A DNA stretch of 64,000 bases. Source: Anaerolineae bacterium (lineage in GTDB: Bacteria; Chloroflexota; Anaerolineae; Promineifilales; Promineifilaceae). Position 1 is the stretch's first letter. Every line of letters begins with the position of its first letter. The translations under genes were made by a program, and so were the position numbers. Under the pieces are notes generated by a model. The model saw only the letters and a program-made list of their open reading frames with translations, was not told where the DNA came from and searched no databases. Shown in pieces: positions 8,824 through 17,129 of the stretch. The stretch spans positions 62,001 through 126,000 of the forward strand of contig JADLAX010000069.1 of the NCBI GenBank assembly GCA_020848035.1, written 5' to 3'.

Positions 8824-8868
8824 TATTTCCAACCCACTTTGCCCACGAGCAAAAGGATCTGTGGAGTG

Positions 8869-10623
8869 ATGAACCGAACCCGCCTCATTTTTTTTGGCAT
8901 TTTAGCGATTACCGCCTGTGTTATTTTGTCGGTGGTTGCCGTTCAGCTTTTTAACCGCGATGGGGATAGCGAAACGGCCGTAACCCCCGACAACCCCCAA
9001 CAAATCGAAGTTCCCTCTGGCTCCGTACTCGTCACCCTGGCCTCCTCCAACACCAAAGAAAGCTGGCTCAACCAGGTGGTAGAGAAATTTAACGCCGCCC
9101 AGATTGAAACCTCAGGCGGCAGTCCCATCGTGGTCAGCGTCAGCCACGTCACCTCGGGCGGGTCGATGAATGCCATTTTGGACGGCAGCAGCCAGCCCAC
9201 GGCATGGAGCCCCGGCGACCAATCGTGGGTAGACCAGGCCAACGAGACCTGGCGGCAGCGCACCAACAAGCCGCTGGCCAGCCAGAGCTGCGCCCCCACC
9301 ATTTACGCCCCGCTCGGTTTTGCCATGTGGCAGCCCATGGCCGAGACGCTGGGCTGGCCCGAAACGCCCATCGGCTGGGACACGATTGTGGAATTGGCCG
9401 CCGATCCAGAAGGATGGGCCAGTTACGGCCGTCCCGAGTGGGGAGAGTTCCGCTTTGGCCATTCCCACCCGGCCTACGCCAATTCCGGCCTGCTGGCGAT
9501 GACCAGCTTTGTCTACGGCATTGCGGGTAAAACCGACACGCTCACCCCAGCCGAGATTTACGCGCCTGCCGTGGAAGAAGCGATGCGCCAGTTAGAGGAA
9601 AATACGTCAAAATACGGCCGTCAATCCCCCGCCCTGTTGGAAGCCATGGCCCAACAAGGCCCCAGCTACCTGCACGCCGCCGCCGTGCCCGAAGCCGACG
9701 TCGTGCGCTTCAACGTGGAGCGCGGCGACGAGCTCACCTTTCCGCTGGCGTTTATCTTCCCCGCTGGCGGCACCATTTGGGCCGACCATCCCTACTGCAT
9801 TTTAGACAACGCCGACTGGGTTAGCGACGAGCAGGCCGAAGCGGCGCAGCTCTTCCTGGATTATTTGCTGGCGCGGGAACAGCAAGAGATGGCGATTGAT
9901 AATTATTTACGGCCGTTAAACACCAGCATCACCCTGCACGCCCCGATGAACCTGGCAAACGGCACCGACCCCAGCGTCACCCCCAGCACCATCGCCCCGC
10001 TGCCCAGCCCCAACGCCGATGTCAGTACGGCCGTTATCGACCTGTTTAACATCACCAAGCGCAAAGCCACCATTTTGATTGTGCTGGACGTTTCCGGCAG
10101 CATGGAAGGCGAACGAATTCGCACGGCGCGTGATGCCACCGTTGAATTCCTCAGCCGCCTGGACGCCAACGATGAAGTTGGGCTGCTCATCTTTAACGAC
10201 GGCGTGTTTGAGCTGGCCCCGGCCAGCCGCGTCGGTGACGTGGTGGAGGGGCTCAGCCAGCGCGTGGCCGGGCTGGTAGCCAACGGTAACACGGCGCTCT
10301 ACGAATCCGTTTGTACGGCCGTACAAACCGCCACCACGCTGCAAAGCGACGATTTAGCCGCGGGCGAAAACCGGCTCTACGGCATCATTTTGCTCTCCGA
10401 CGGCGAAGACACGGTGGGCAACGTCACCGAAAACCAGATGTTCGCCACCTGCCTGCCCGCCAATGCTGAAGCGGACGGCGTGAAAATTTTCCCCATCGCG
10501 TTTGGCGAAGCCGCTGACCAGGACGTGCTAAACCGCATCGCCAATGTCACCGGCGGGCGGCTGTTCACCGCCGATCCTTCGTCGATTAGCAATGTCTATC
10601 TGTCCATTTCTGCCGAGCAGTAG
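8869..10623 (+). CDS. Solute-binding-like protein fused to VWA domain, membrane-anchored
   Basis: A 584-residue protein with an N-terminal hydrophobic segment (about 5-25, an uncleaved anchor or signal peptide), an extracellular solute-binding-like domain (about 45-370, with SWVDQANETWR and PLGFAMWQPMAETLGWP), and a C-terminal von Willebrand A domain with an intact MIDAS: DVSGSM (Asp407), a conserved Thr in NGNTALY, and SDGED. Solute-binding and VWA fusions of this type are known in Actinobacteria and Chloroflexi; their function is unsettled, with ligand-dependent adhesion or complex assembly plausible. The ATG at 8869 is chosen because the preceding ten codons lie before the signal sequence. 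No transporter genes are adjacent, which argues against a classical ABC binding protein. Confidence 0.85.
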   Translation: MNRTRLIFFGILAITACVILSVVAVQLFNRDGDSETAVTPDNPQQIEVPSGSVLVTLASSNTKESWLNQVVEKFNAAQIETSGGSPIVVSVSHVTSGGSMNAILDGSSQPTAWSPGDQSWVDQANETWRQRTNKPLASQSCAPTIYAPLGFAMWQPMAETLGWPETPIGWDTIVELAADPEGWASYGRPEWGEFRFGHSHPAYANSGLLAMTSFVYGIAGKTDTLTPAEIYAPAVEEAMRQLEENTSKYGRQSPALLEAMAQQGPSYLHAAAVPEADVVRFNVERGDELTFPLAFIFPAGGTIWADHPYCILDNADWVSDEQAEAAQLFLDYLLAREQQEMAIDNYLRPLNTSITLHAPMNLANGTDPSVTPSTIAPLPSPNADVSTAVIDLFNITKRKATILIVLDVSGSMEGERIRTARDATVEFLSRLDANDEVGLLIFNDGVFELAPASRVGDVVEGLSQRVAGLVANGNTALYESVCTAVQTATTLQSDDLAAGENRLYGIILLSDGEDTVGNVTENQMFATCLPANAEADGVKIFPIAFGEAADQDVLNRIANVTGGRLFTADPSSISNVYLSISAEQ

Positions 10624-10655
10624 GTTGATTCCTCAATAAAATTTTAGGAAGCAAT

Positions 10656-10730
10656 GGGACACAGATAAACACAGATTGCCACAGATGTAAAACAAAAAAT
10701 CTGCGTTTATCTGTGTGAATCTGTGTCCTA
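10656..10730. repeat. Intergenic inverted repeat, GGACACAGAT family
   Basis: GGGACACAGATAAACACAG on the left and ATCTGTGTGAATCTGTGTCC on the right form a long imperfect hairpin. Close relatives lie at 17043-17110 and, degenerate, at 40707-40768. There is no coding capacity. Confidence 0.8.
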
Positions 10731-10773
10731 TTCATCTCGTTAAACAGGAACAACTCCAGTAAACTACGGTTTT

Positions 10774-12426
10774 ATGCTACCGAATTGGCAAGTGCAGGAA
10801 CTCATTCAACTGATTCGCCAACGCTACCCGGATTGGGAGGAATTTGCCCATCCCGACTTCATGGCGGACGAGATTTCTTACAAGCAGGCCACGATCGAAA
10901 AAGCGGCCGTCTGGCTCAGCCAGGAATCGCTGGACAAACTGCTGGCCGACGGGGATTACGCCACGTTCCTGGACTACCTCAACAAGCTGGCGCAAGACAA
11001 CAATTTGTTGTGGCGTTCGGTGCCATCGTCGGGGGATACGGCCGTTCTCACCCACCCCGATCTCGACCAGCCTACCTTTTGCACCCAGCTGCGCAACCTG
11101 CTCTACGGCGACCGCCCTGCCCCCGACCGCCTGCAAACCTTCGCCGACTACCTCAGCGCCAACGCCCTGCCCAACAAATGGCCCTTTGCCACCTACTTTC
11201 TGTTTATCTGCCACCCGCAAACGGAAATGCTGGTCAAGCCGCGCACCGCCCGCTGGTTTCTCAAGTTCATCCAGCCCGATGACGGCAGCAACCCCACCGT
11301 GCCGCAAACCAAGATGTTTATCACCCTGGAGCCATCGGCCAGCAGTTATGCCCTGCTGCGCGAACAGTCATACTCGCTATACGAATCCCTGACCGAGTAC
11401 GGCGTGCGCGACATGGTGGACGTGCAAAGCCTCATCTGGGTGTGTGAGCAGATCAGCAAGCACCAGACCGGGCGGCTGAGCGACAAAGCACAAATCGAGC
11501 TGGATGTGCCGTCCGCGCTAAGTGCCACGCCGATCCGGTATGCAGCGGTGACGCCCACGGCCGTTTTCCACGAACCACCCGCCAACTACCAAACCACCCC
11601 GGAACCGTACCCGCTCGACCAGGTTGCCCGCGATACCGGCCTGCCGCAAGACGAGCTCAGCCGCTGGCTGCGGGCCATCGAACGCAAGGGCCAGGCGATT
11701 TTGTACGGGCCGCCCGGCACCGGCAAGACGTTTGTGGCGCAAAAGCTGGCCCAGCACCTGACTCAGGCGCAGGGTGGCTTTGGGGAGATGGTGCAGTTTC
11801 ATCCCGCCTACGCCTACGAAGATTTTGTGCAGGGGATACGGCCGTTCACCGACGAATCCGGCACCCTGCACTACAGCCTGGTCCCCGGCCGCTTTTTGGA
11901 CTTTTGCCAGCGGGCCAGCCAGCACGGCGGCGTGTGTGTGTTGATTATTGATGAGATAAATCGGGCTAATTTAGCGGCCGTTTTTGGGGAGTTGATGGTG
12001 CTGCTGGAGTATCGCGACGCGGCGATTCCGCTGGCCAGCGGCGGCAGCTTCCAGATTCCGGCCAACGTGCGGCTCATCGGTACCATGAATACGGCCGATC
12101 GCTCCATCGCCCTGGTGGATCACGCCCTGCGCCGCCGCTTTGCCTTCATTCACCTGCCGCCCAACTACGACGTCCTGCGCCATTTCCACGCCAGCACCAG
12201 CTACGATGCGGAGCCGCTCATCAAGCTGCTCCAGCGCCTCAACCGCCAGATTGCCGACCCGCATTATTTTGTTGGCATCACCTTCTTTTTGGAAGAAAAT
12301 TTGCGTGAGCAGCTCCCCGACATCTGGCAGCTAGAAATTGAACCGTACCTGGAAGAATATTTCTTTGACCAGCCCGACCAGGTCGAAGCGTTCCGCTGGT
12401 CCAAAATCGCCAGCCAGCTCCCCTGA
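10774..12426 (+). CDS. McrB-like AAA+ NTPase
   Basis: A 550-residue protein with the McrB-type AAA+ motor in its C-terminal half: Walker A GPPGTGKT (312-319), Walker B VLIIDEINRAN (Asp393-Glu394), and the McrB signature MNTADRS (438-444). McrB hexamers use GTP to drive DNA translocation for the McrC nuclease against modified DNA. The N-terminal roughly 280 residues should be the target-recognition part; they include PNKWPFATYFLFICHP and resemble no simple fold that I can name. The partner mcrC is usually directly downstream; here a zinc-ribbon gene on the other strand follows, and a McrC homologue occurs only at 24793. It could be an orphan MoxR/McrB-like ATPase, but the motifs are McrB-like. 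Confidence 0.85.
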   Translation: MLPNWQVQELIQLIRQRYPDWEEFAHPDFMADEISYKQATIEKAAVWLSQESLDKLLADGDYATFLDYLNKLAQDNNLLWRSVPSSGDTAVLTHPDLDQPTFCTQLRNLLYGDRPAPDRLQTFADYLSANALPNKWPFATYFLFICHPQTEMLVKPRTARWFLKFIQPDDGSNPTVPQTKMFITLEPSASSYALLREQSYSLYESLTEYGVRDMVDVQSLIWVCEQISKHQTGRLSDKAQIELDVPSALSATPIRYAAVTPTAVFHEPPANYQTTPEPYPLDQVARDTGLPQDELSRWLRAIERKGQAILYGPPGTGKTFVAQKLAQHLTQAQGGFGEMVQFHPAYAYEDFVQGIRPFTDESGTLHYSLVPGRFLDFCQRASQHGGVCVLIIDEINRANLAAVFGELMVLLEYRDAAIPLASGGSFQIPANVRLIGTMNTADRSIALVDHALRRRFAFIHLPPNYDVLRHFHASTSYDAEPLIKLLQRLNRQIADPHYFVGITFFLEENLREQLPDIWQLEIEPYLEEYFFDQPDQVEAFRWSKIASQLP

Positions 12427-12432
12427 TCTTAT

Positions 12433-12575
12433 CTCGTTCCCACGCTCCGCGTGGGAATGCCCTCCCCGGCGCTCTGCGCCGCATTTGGGACGCTGGAGCG
12501 TCCCGATCTGCATTCCACGCCGAGCGTGGAACGAGTAGGTGTGCTCTCTCGTTCCCACGCCGAGCGTGGAACGAG
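12433..12575. repeat. REP-like palindromic repeats, CTCGTTCCCACG family
   Basis: This holds CTCGTTCCCACGCTCCGCGT (hairpin), GGGACGCTGGAGCGTCCC (palindrome), GCATTCCACGCCGAGCGTGG and another CTCGTTCCCACGCCGAGCG. It lies between the convergent mcrB-like and zinc-ribbon genes. The same family, in the same order, is at 30895-30995. Confidence 0.85.
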
Positions 12576-12583
12576 TAGGAAGG

Positions 12584-14074
12584 CTACCCAAACAATTTGG
12601 CAAAGAAGCTGCGCACGCCGCGCGACGGCCGTTTCCCCACCACAACCCCCGTCTGCCCATTCACCAGCACATCGTACGTCGCCCCATCCACTTTATAATG
12701 CGCCAGCCAGACCGGCAGCAGCGCCAGCTTAAACGACTCCACAATCAGCCCGAGCGAGCCAAGCTTGAGATTGTGCACATCTTCCAGCGTTAGCTTGTGC
12801 GGATTGCGGCGCAGTTCGTTTAGCGCTTGCTTGCGCGCCTGCAAGGAGGCATCGGCCAGCGGAATGGTGTGCCGCTCGGCGGGCCAGTCGGCCAGGAAGC
12901 GGCTGTCGTACGCCTGCAAGCCGTCCAGGTCGAAGCCCGCAAACGCCTGGCTCAGCTCGCCGTTGAGCTTTTTGCTGGCGGGGACGCGCACATCGTTGCT
13001 AAACGAGAGGTGATTGCCGGAAATGGGCACCCAATTGTCCCCCTTTTTCACCTGTCCGCCCCAGCGAATTTCGCCGCCCACGTCAAAGGTCCACAGCGGC
13101 AGGTAAATGCCCACGATCGGTGAGAAAGACGGCCGTTCCACCCCCATCTCTTTCATCCAGCGCCGCAGCGCTTTTTCCGCCTGCTCCAGCGAAATGCGAA
13201 ACGGCACCACGGCGTGCGGCGGCATGATTTCCTGGGCAGCGGCCGTTTCCGTCACGTAGGTTGAATCGCAATAGGGGCAGGTCAGCGAGATGGCTTCGGG
13301 GGCCAGGACAAACTCCACCGCGCAGCCGTGGCACTGGAAGGTGCGCATCTGCACCGGGGCCAGGTGGCCTTTGGCCTGGGCCAGCGCCGTGCTGAACTCT
13401 TGCTCAAACGCGCCTTCGCCAAACTGGCTGTTTTTGGCACGAGCGGCTCCAGCGCCAACCGCCTGCTCAAAGCCACAAAAGCCGCAGCGCAGCGTCACGC
13501 CATCGGGCAAAAATTGCAGCTTGCCCGCGCACTGCGGGCAGACAAACTGCTCCGCCTGGGTGGGTTGCGGTTCCGCGCTGGCCGTCTGGCTGATTGTGTC
13601 GGGATTGATGATGTCTTGGGCTTTGAGACGGCCGTCTAGCAGCGCCAAACCCCGCCGCGCCAGCCCGTGGGTGGGATCAAAAGCCAGCACCTGCTCCAGG
13701 CAGTGGCGCTTGTCGGCCGGATCGTCGTACACCTCGCTCAGCCAGAGCCACGCCTGGGCCTGCTGCTGTTCGTTTGAGTCGGTGCGCAGCACCCAGCTGA
13801 GGTAATGAAACGCCTCGTCTTTCTCGCCCGCTTTGGCGGCCGCTGCGCCCTGGCGCAGCAGTTCGCGCACCCCGGCGGTGCGCACGTTGGCAAAACCGCT
13901 CTCCTCGGTGGAAAACTGCTGCACGCGCATCAGCTCCTGCGGCGACTCGCGCTGGCGCACGATGGTTTGCTGGTGATTGCACCGTTCACATTGGCGGAAA
14001 CGGCCGTCGGCCGAAAAGACCAACCGGCCACCACAAGTGGGACATTGATTCTGGGCAGCTGAGGAATTGTTCAT
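12584..14074 (-). CDS. Zinc-ribbon and TPR-containing protein
   Basis: A 496-residue protein built from a series of CxxC zinc ribbons: CPTCGG...CERC near the N-terminus (about 11-32), CPQC...CGFC (about 180-200) and CHGC...CPYC (about 245-275). Between the first two lies a helical TPR-like segment (about 55-140, QAWLWLSEVYDDPADKRHCLEQVLAFDP). The C-terminal part (about 300-496) is a globular region with LPLWTFDV and ends in a basic, aromatic tail (RGVRSFFAKLFG). No membrane segment is obvious. The start at 14074 excludes 48 upstream codons that read through a tandem repeat. Similar zinc-ribbon/TPR proteins are of unknown function. It is transcribed towards the mcrB-like gene. Confidence 0.8.
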   Translation of the reverse strand: MNNSSAAQNQCPTCGGRLVFSADGRFRQCERCNHQQTIVRQRESPQELMRVQQFSTEESGFANVRTAGVRELLRQGAAAAKAGEKDEAFHYLSWVLRTDSNEQQQAQAWLWLSEVYDDPADKRHCLEQVLAFDPTHGLARRGLALLDGRLKAQDIINPDTISQTASAEPQPTQAEQFVCPQCAGKLQFLPDGVTLRCGFCGFEQAVGAGAARAKNSQFGEGAFEQEFSTALAQAKGHLAPVQMRTFQCHGCAVEFVLAPEAISLTCPYCDSTYVTETAAAQEIMPPHAVVPFRISLEQAEKALRRWMKEMGVERPSFSPIVGIYLPLWTFDVGGEIRWGGQVKKGDNWVPISGNHLSFSNDVRVPASKKLNGELSQAFAGFDLDGLQAYDSRFLADWPAERHTIPLADASLQARKQALNELRRNPHKLTLEDVHNLKLGSLGLIVESFKLALLPVWLAHYKVDGATYDVLVNGQTGVVVGKRPSRGVRSFFAKLFG

Positions 14075-14128
14075 GCCGCCAGTGTAAAGGCTGGCATTTA
14101 CAAAGTCACTTACACCAGGGTCATGGGG

Positions 14129-14235
14129 AGCGAGTGGCGAGTGGCGAGTGGCGAGTGGCAGGTTGCAAGTTTTTACTTGCCACTTGCCACTTGCCACTTG
14201 CCACTTCTCACTTCTCACTTTTCACTTCTCACTTT
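14129..14235. repeat. Heptamer tandem repeat forming a hairpin (1 of 5 loci)
   Basis: Four tandem GCGAGTG-type heptamers (14129-14160) face tandem TTGCCAC and TCTCACT heptamers (14174-14232), so the region can fold on itself. The seven-base period is kept while the heptamer sequence drifts. Comparable blocks with other heptamers occur at 44830, 47072, 62385 and 63299. Confidence 0.85.
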
Positions 14236-14251
14236 CCCCCTCGCCCAGTTA

Positions 14252-14260
14252 TGGTAAAAT
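14252..14260 (+). promoter_or_regulatory. Extended -10 promoter of ParA gene
   Basis: TGG-TAAAAT is a TGn extended -10 element, 50 bases before the chosen parA-like start. The same TGGTAAAAT occurs upstream of the SDR gene (63281-63289). Confidence 0.5.
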
Positions 14261-14309
14261 GACGGCCGTCGTCCCCAAACGAATAAGAATAAGCGACTTC
14301 TACAGCAAA

Positions 14310-15218
14310 ATGACACAAAAAACAGGCAGGCAAGACAAAGTATTGGCCGTCGTCAATCGCAAGGGAGGCGTGGCAAAAACCACCACGGCCATCAACCTGG
14401 CCCACGGTTTGTCGCGCAAGCTGATGCGGCGGGTGGCTCCCCAAGATTTAGACAAAGTCAGCGATCCCAGCAATTTGTTCCAATTTCAGGACACGCATTA
14501 CTACTTGTTGGGTCACGTGCTGCTCATCGACTTTGATCCGCAGGGGCACTGCGCTCGCGGTCTGGGCATCGACACGGGCAAGGCGGATATCGGCGACGTA
14601 CTGCTGGAGCAGCGCCACATCACCGAAGCCGTCATTTCGGCCGACCGCTCCACCGAGGGCTTTCCCCGGCCCAACTTGTGGATTTTGCCCGCGTCCGACA
14701 ACCTGGAACACGCCAAGGACATTTTGCGCGCCCAGGCGTTTGCCATGCCCAGCACCAAAAATTATGGGCTGGTGCGCGTGTTGGAAGAGCGGCTGGCGGT
14801 GGCCCTGGAGCGTTTTACCTACATCGTGCTGGACTGCCCCCCGGCGCTGGACACTTTCACCCAGGCCGTTTACCAGTTTGCCGACGCGGCCATCGTGCCG
14901 GTGAAGCCAGACTACTTTTCGATGGCGGGCACGGGGCAGCACATCAGCTCCATTTTTGAGGCGCAAACGCGGGGCATCGACATCCGCATTCACACGATTG
15001 TGCCGACGCTGAACGTGGCGCGGCAAAATCTGGACCAACAAATGGTGGACGAGCTGCGGGCCACACACGGCAATATGGTCAGCGAACCCATCCCGCGCAG
15101 CCAGGCAGTGGCCGAAGCGCCGTCTATGCAGCAAACGATTTTTGAATACGATCCCCGTTTTTTGAACCCGGCCACGGTGGCTTATCAGGCATTGGTAGAC
15201 AGAGTTTATTATGGCTAA
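14310..15218 (+). CDS. ParA-family ATPase
   Basis: A 302-residue ParA/Soj-type deviant-Walker ATPase: KGGVAKTTT (18-26) with both the signature and catalytic Lys, LLIDFDPQG and VLDCPP. Such ATPases form dynamic gradients on the nucleoid to partition DNA or position protein cargo. Between NLAHGLSRKLM and the second strand (HVLLIDFDPQG) there is an insertion of about 25 residues (APQDLDKVSDPSNLFQFQD) not found in typical ParA. The start at 14310 is chosen because an extended -10 overlaps the alternative ATG at 14259. The next gene starts 8 bases inside this one, so the pair is translationally coupled. No ParB-like HTH partner is present. Confidence 0.9.
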   Translation: MTQKTGRQDKVLAVVNRKGGVAKTTTAINLAHGLSRKLMRRVAPQDLDKVSDPSNLFQFQDTHYYLLGHVLLIDFDPQGHCARGLGIDTGKADIGDVLLEQRHITEAVISADRSTEGFPRPNLWILPASDNLEHAKDILRAQAFAMPSTKNYGLVRVLEERLAVALERFTYIVLDCPPALDTFTQAVYQFADAAIVPVKPDYFSMAGTGQHISSIFEAQTRGIDIRIHTIVPTLNVARQNLDQQMVDELRATHGNMVSEPIPRSQAVAEAPSMQQTIFEYDPRFLNPATVAYQALVDRVYYG

Positions 15219-15930
15219 GAAACGAATCAGCAAAGCAGACCTCTCAGAAGACCCGCTGAGCAGTGTGGAGACGTTTGACCCCAAACAGGTGGCCGAGGAA
15301 ACGGCCGTTCGCGCCCCAAACCAGCCCATCTCCCCCCTCGGCCCGCCGCAAACCATCCCTGCCCCCCCGCAGCTGGCCATGCCGGTGCCGTTTGGCCAAC
15401 CCAACGAGGACATCGCCGCCCTCAAAGCCGAAATGCGCGCCCTGGAAAAACGAAACATTGAGCTGGAAACGGCCGTTACCCAACACAAAGCCACCATCGA
15501 CGAACTCAAAACCGAGCGGGACCTGCGCCTGAAGCTGGAGCGGGAAATGGCTGGGATGGAAGTAGAAATTCGCCAGGCGCGCCACGCCAGTGCCGCCCTG
15601 GAAGAAGAACGCCTGGCCCGGCTGGGGCTGGAGCGGCGGCTGGCCTCGGTGGAGGTCATTGCCGAGCGGGCGCAAGAAGCCACGGCCCAACTCAGCGAAG
15701 AGCGTGCCGCCCGGGTGAAGCTGGAGCGGGAAAAAGCGACGCTGGAGGTGCAGGTGCAAAGCCTGCAAAAACTGGATGCGCTGCTCTCTGAAGAGCGGCA
15801 GGCGCGTATGAATGCCCAATCCCGCGCCTCCTCCGCCGAAGCGCGGCTGGCTCGGCTGGAAGGTGAAATCAACCAGCAAGGCGGCGGCGAAAGCGGCCGT
15901 TCCTTCATGGATCGCCTGCGTGGCCGGTAG
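15211..15930 (+). CDS. Coiled-coil partner of ParA
   Basis: A 239-residue protein overlapping the ParA stop codon by 8 bases. The N-terminus is basic (MAKKRISKADLSED), then a Pro/Gln-rich disordered stretch (about 35-70), then a continuous coiled coil (about 70-225) with repeated LERE, LEEERLARL and SEERAAR units, and a basic tail SFMDRLRGR. It has no HTH or CTPase domain, so it is not a ParB. The architecture, a disordered charged N-terminus plus coiled coil next to a ParA, resembles adaptor proteins of ParA-driven cargo positioning systems such as McdB. That role is inference; the cargo is unknown. Confidence 0.8.
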   Translation: MAKKRISKADLSEDPLSSVETFDPKQVAEETAVRAPNQPISPLGPPQTIPAPPQLAMPVPFGQPNEDIAALKAEMRALEKRNIELETAVTQHKATIDELKTERDLRLKLEREMAGMEVEIRQARHASAALEEERLARLGLERRLASVEVIAERAQEATAQLSEERAARVKLEREKATLEVQVQSLQKLDALLSEERQARMNAQSRASSAEARLARLEGEINQQGGGESGRSFMDRLRGR

Positions 15931-15987
15931 ATTTCCCCGGAAACTGCTTACAGTTTATTAACCCTGGCGATAAGTTTCCGGGGAAAT
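15931..15987. repeat. Inverted repeat, TTTCCCGGAAA family (1 of 3)
   Basis: Perfect 15-bp arms, ATTTCCCCGGAAACT (15931-15945) and AGTTTCCGGGGAAAT (15973-15987), between convergent genes. Variants with ATTTTCCCGGAAACT arms lie at 16901-16933 and 43108-43163. It could terminate both genes, though there is no clear T run. Confidence 0.85.
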
Positions 15988-15993
15988 GCGTGG

Positions 15994-16776
15994 CTAATAA
16001 ACCTCAGGCCGACGGTCGGTGAAAACGGGGATTTTGGCGCGGACCTCGTTGACTTTGGCGGTATCGATCGTGGCCGTGCCCAACATTTCCGCCTCGCCTA
16101 GCTCAATCAACGTTTCCCCCCACGGATCAATAACGCAGGAATGACCAAAAAAGTCGGTGTTTTTGCTGCGGCCGACGCGGTTGCAGGCCACCACAAACAT
16201 CTGGTTTTCGATGGCCCGGGCGCGCAGCAGCGTTTGCCAATGTGCCAGACGGGGGTGCGGCCACTCGGCGGGCACAAAGGCCAGCTGTGCCCCCGCCAGG
16301 GCATAACGGCGGAACAGCTCCGGGAAGCGCAAATCGTAGCAGATGGTCAGGCCCGCTTTGCCCCACTCGGCCTCCACCAGCGTGGGCGCTGGCCCGGCGG
16401 TGAGGAACTGCTCTTCCTGCATCAGCCGGAAGAGGTGAAGTTTGCTGTACTGGCCCAGGGAACGGCCGTCTTTATCAAAGTAAACGGCCGTATTGCCAAA
16501 CTGCCCCTCGCCCAACAAGGACAAACAGGAACCCAAAATGGCGATCTGGTGCGTTTGGGCCAGGGCGGCCACCTGGGCAAACAGGCCTGCATCGGTGGGC
16601 GTGGCGTGGCTGGCCGCATTTTCCAGGTCGTAGCCGGTGGACCACAGCTCCGGGAACACCACCAGGTCCGAGCCGCGCCGGGCGGCCTCGATGGTCATCG
16701 CCTGCACGGTTTGCCAGTTGGCGGCGGGATTGCCCAATTCAACGTTCATTTGTCCGAGTGAGATGGTTAGCTGCAT
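15994..16776 (-). CDS. Carbon-nitrogen hydrolase, probable omega-amidase
   Basis: A 260-residue nitrilase-superfamily enzyme with the Glu-Lys-Cys triad: Glu43 in FPELW, Lys112 in SKLHLF, Cys146 in CYDLRFPE, plus NRVG. This motif set is that of the Nit2/YafV omega-amidases, which hydrolyse 2-oxoglutaramate or 2-oxosuccinamate to 2-oxo acid and ammonia. The ATG at 16776 is preceded by AGGAGG at 10 bases, so 91 codons of a longer frame are rejected. The head-to-head neighbour (17130) is a glutamine/methionine-type aminotransferase, the enzyme that produces the omega-amidase substrate, which supports the assignment. The spacer between them holds two repeats and presumably both promoters. Confidence 0.87.
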   Translation of the reverse strand: MQLTISLGQMNVELGNPAANWQTVQAMTIEAARRGSDLVVFPELWSTGYDLENAASHATPTDAGLFAQVAALAQTHQIAILGSCLSLLGEGQFGNTAVYFDKDGRSLGQYSKLHLFRLMQEEQFLTAGPAPTLVEAEWGKAGLTICYDLRFPELFRRYALAGAQLAFVPAEWPHPRLAHWQTLLRARAIENQMFVVACNRVGRSKNTDFFGHSCVIDPWGETLIELGEAEMLGTATIDTAKVNEVRAKIPVFTDRRPEVY

Positions 16777-16900
16777 AACGGCCGTTCCTCCTAAAAATGC
16801 CAAAAAAGTGCCCCACACTCGGTTAGAAAGTGCGTCGCACCTCCACTTTGGTGAAATAATTGCCCAACTATACCGCCGTATTCTAACGCGGCAGCACCCA

Positions 16901-16933
16901 ATTTTCCCGGAAACTCTGAGTTTCCGGGAAAAT
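16901..16933. repeat. Inverted repeat, TTTCCCGGAAA family (2 of 3)
   Basis: ATTTTCCCGGAAACT (16901-16915), a 3-base loop, and AGTTTCCGGGAAAAT (16919-16933) give a perfect 15-bp hairpin. It lies in the 353-base divergent spacer 16777-17129; the remainder of that spacer holds the repeat at 17043 and no gene. Confidence 0.85.
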
Positions 16934-17042
16934 GTGAAAGGACGCTGTTGCCGCAACGGCCGTTCTCTGCCAAAATCCCCGCGCAACAACTGGCAATTAA
17001 CCCGATTTTTAAGAATGCCTTGTGGGTGTACAAACAACAAAA

Positions 17043-17110
17043 GGGACACAGATAAACACAGATTTTCACAGATTAAAATCTGCGTTCATCTGTGTGAATC
17101 AGTGTCCTAT
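17043..17110. repeat. Intergenic inverted repeat, GGACACAGAT family
   Basis: GGGACACAGATAAACACAG ... ATCTGTGTGAATCAGTGTCC, nearly identical to 10656-10730. It ends 20 bases before the aminotransferase start, so it forms most of the mRNA leader, and the Shine-Dalgarno TAGGAGA follows it. Confidence 0.8.
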
Positions 17111-17129
17111 TTTTTTATAGGAGAGTTTT

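Noticed and set aside
14448..15908. 486-codon open frame opposite ParA and its coiled-coil partner
   Set aside because: Ser/Arg-rich translation without motifs; antisense to two well-supported overlapping genes.
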